Positions 63,463-64,000 of a stretch of 64,000 nucleotides of DNA are shown in pieces. The first letter of the stretch is position 1. Each line of letters starts with the position of its first letter. Made by a program: the position numbers and the translations under genes. Origin of the DNA: Chryseobacterium rhizosphaerae (GTDB lineage: Bacteria > Bacteroidota > Bacteroidia > Flavobacteriales > Weeksellaceae); NCBI RefSeq assembly GCF_003385455.1, contig NZ_QNUF01000002.1:186001-250000 (forward strand). Direction: 5' to 3'. The notes beneath the pieces were generated by a model. It saw nothing but the letters and a program-made list of their open reading frames with translations, was not told where the DNA came from and did no database searches.

Positions 63463-63548
63463 AAGCATTTTTATGATAAACAGATACTATTTCATAACAT
63501 TTGCATAATAATACTGATAAAGTATTTTGTAAATCATTCAGAAACAAT

Positions 63549-63556
63549 TAAATTTG
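63549..63556 (+). promoter_or_regulatory. -7 box TAAATTTG for the TPR-like gene
   Basis: Perfect TAnnTTTG, 21 bp before the ATG at 63578. Confidence 0.6.
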
Positions 63557-63577
63557 CAGTTCAATTTTTAAAAACTT

Positions 63578-64000
63578 ATGGCAAAATTGGGAAAGAATGC
63601 TCAGAATGAGCAAGAAGGTAAAGAAACGGTTGAGTTCTTTAAAGACCTTGACAGAGAGGCTTTAAACACTGAGAGATTTCTTGAAAAATATTCAAAACCT
63701 TTAGGGATTGTATTTGGAGTTTTAATCTTAGGAGTTTTAGGATTCTTCGGATACAAGCAATTTGTAGTTGCTCCTAAGAATGTTGAAGCTGTAAAAAGTT
63801 TCCTTGCTGCTCAAAAAAACCTGGTAGAAGGTAAAGATAAAGAAGCTTTAGGTGGAAAATCTGCTGCAAATCCTGGTTTTGTAGGTACATACAATGATTA
63901 TTCCGGGACTAGTGTAGGACAACTTTCTGCTTACAATGCCGGATTATTGAAATTTAAAGAAGGAAAATTCCAGGAATCTTACGACCTTTTAGATAAGTTT
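63578..64000 (+). CDS. Membrane-anchored TPR-like protein (partial, runs off the right edge)
   Basis: 141 residues are visible and the frame stays open at the edge. A charged N-terminal tail (residues 1-42) precedes one membrane span (about 43-63, LGIVFGVLILGVLGFFGYKQF), then a helical region with NAGLLKFKEGKFQESYDLLDKF that looks like a TPR unit. The arrangement resembles YfgM-type ancillary proteins of the secretion machinery and TPR proteins of Bacteroidetes. Confidence 0.8.
   Translation, partial: MAKLGKNAQNEQEGKETVEFFKDLDREALNTERFLEKYSKPLGIVFGVLILGVLGFFGYKQFVVAPKNVEAVKSFLAAQKNLVEGKDKEALGGKSAANPGFVGTYNDYSGTSVGQLSAYNAGLLKFKEGKFQESYDLLDKF

Overview
The window looks like a chromosome segment of a flavobacterium, probably Chryseobacterium or a near relative in the Weeksellaceae. 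The reasons are low GC content, promoters with the Bacteroidetes -7 box TAnnTTTG close to many genes, A-rich leaders without Shine-Dalgarno sequences, a type III glutamine synthetase, an alternative complex III (act) operon, a GldH lipoprotein, a type IX secretion sorting domain and many short lipobox signal peptides. The genus is inferred from gene content, not from a marker gene. I see no tRNA, rRNA, insertion sequence, CRISPR array or prophage.

Layout. 1-5.9 kb: cell-surface proteins (YD-repeat-like lipoprotein, large secreted protein, M48 metalloprotease, serine hydrolase) and a DUF1801/OmdA protein. 5.9-15 kb: the accessory part, with a Y-family polymerase UmuC, a Na+/H+ antiporter, a cytoplasmic M15 peptidase, a patatin lipase, a three-gene DUF2589 operon, a very acidic 56-residue protein and a WYL-domain regulator. 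15-26 kb: TonB-like protein, tadA, acetyltransferase, coaX, M1 peptidase, DinB-like protein, a phosphorylase-like protein, glutamine synthetase III, an NlpC/P60 lipoprotein and a Qnr-like pentapeptide protein. 26-32 kb: the rod-shape operon mreB-mreC-mreD-mrdA-rodA on the minus strand. 32-37 kb: heme operon hemA-hemC-hemD-lipoprotein-hemE. 37-43 kb: sufS, prs-rplY, and a FadL-type porin with an SGNH esterase. 43-49 kb: ricT-gldH-PBP1A, then selO. 49-52 kb: a T9SS cargo protein, a polytopic membrane protein and a SPOR protein. 52-60.4 kb: actABCDEF. 60.5-64 kb: two envelope proteins, apt, and the start of a membrane-anchored TPR-like protein.

Main discovery. Six copies of a 17-bp palindrome (consensus RCGWCAHGTTYYGWCGC) lie between 7.2 and 14.0 kb. 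Five sit directly upstream of transcription units of this block: the M15 peptidase, the patatin, the DUF2589 operon, the acidic protein and the WYL regulator itself. In all six copies exactly 10 bp separate the palindrome from a TAnnTTTG-like -7 box, so the palindrome occupies the -33 position where a normal -33 TTG is missing. This suggests a previously undescribed regulon run by the WYL protein, plausibly as an activator comparable to PafBC or DriD. The targets (a peptidoglycan peptidase without signal peptide, a phospholipase, and a beta-rich DUF2589 protein with two unknown partners) suggest a stress-triggered lysis or defence program. The regulon is read from the sequence; its trigger and function are inference.
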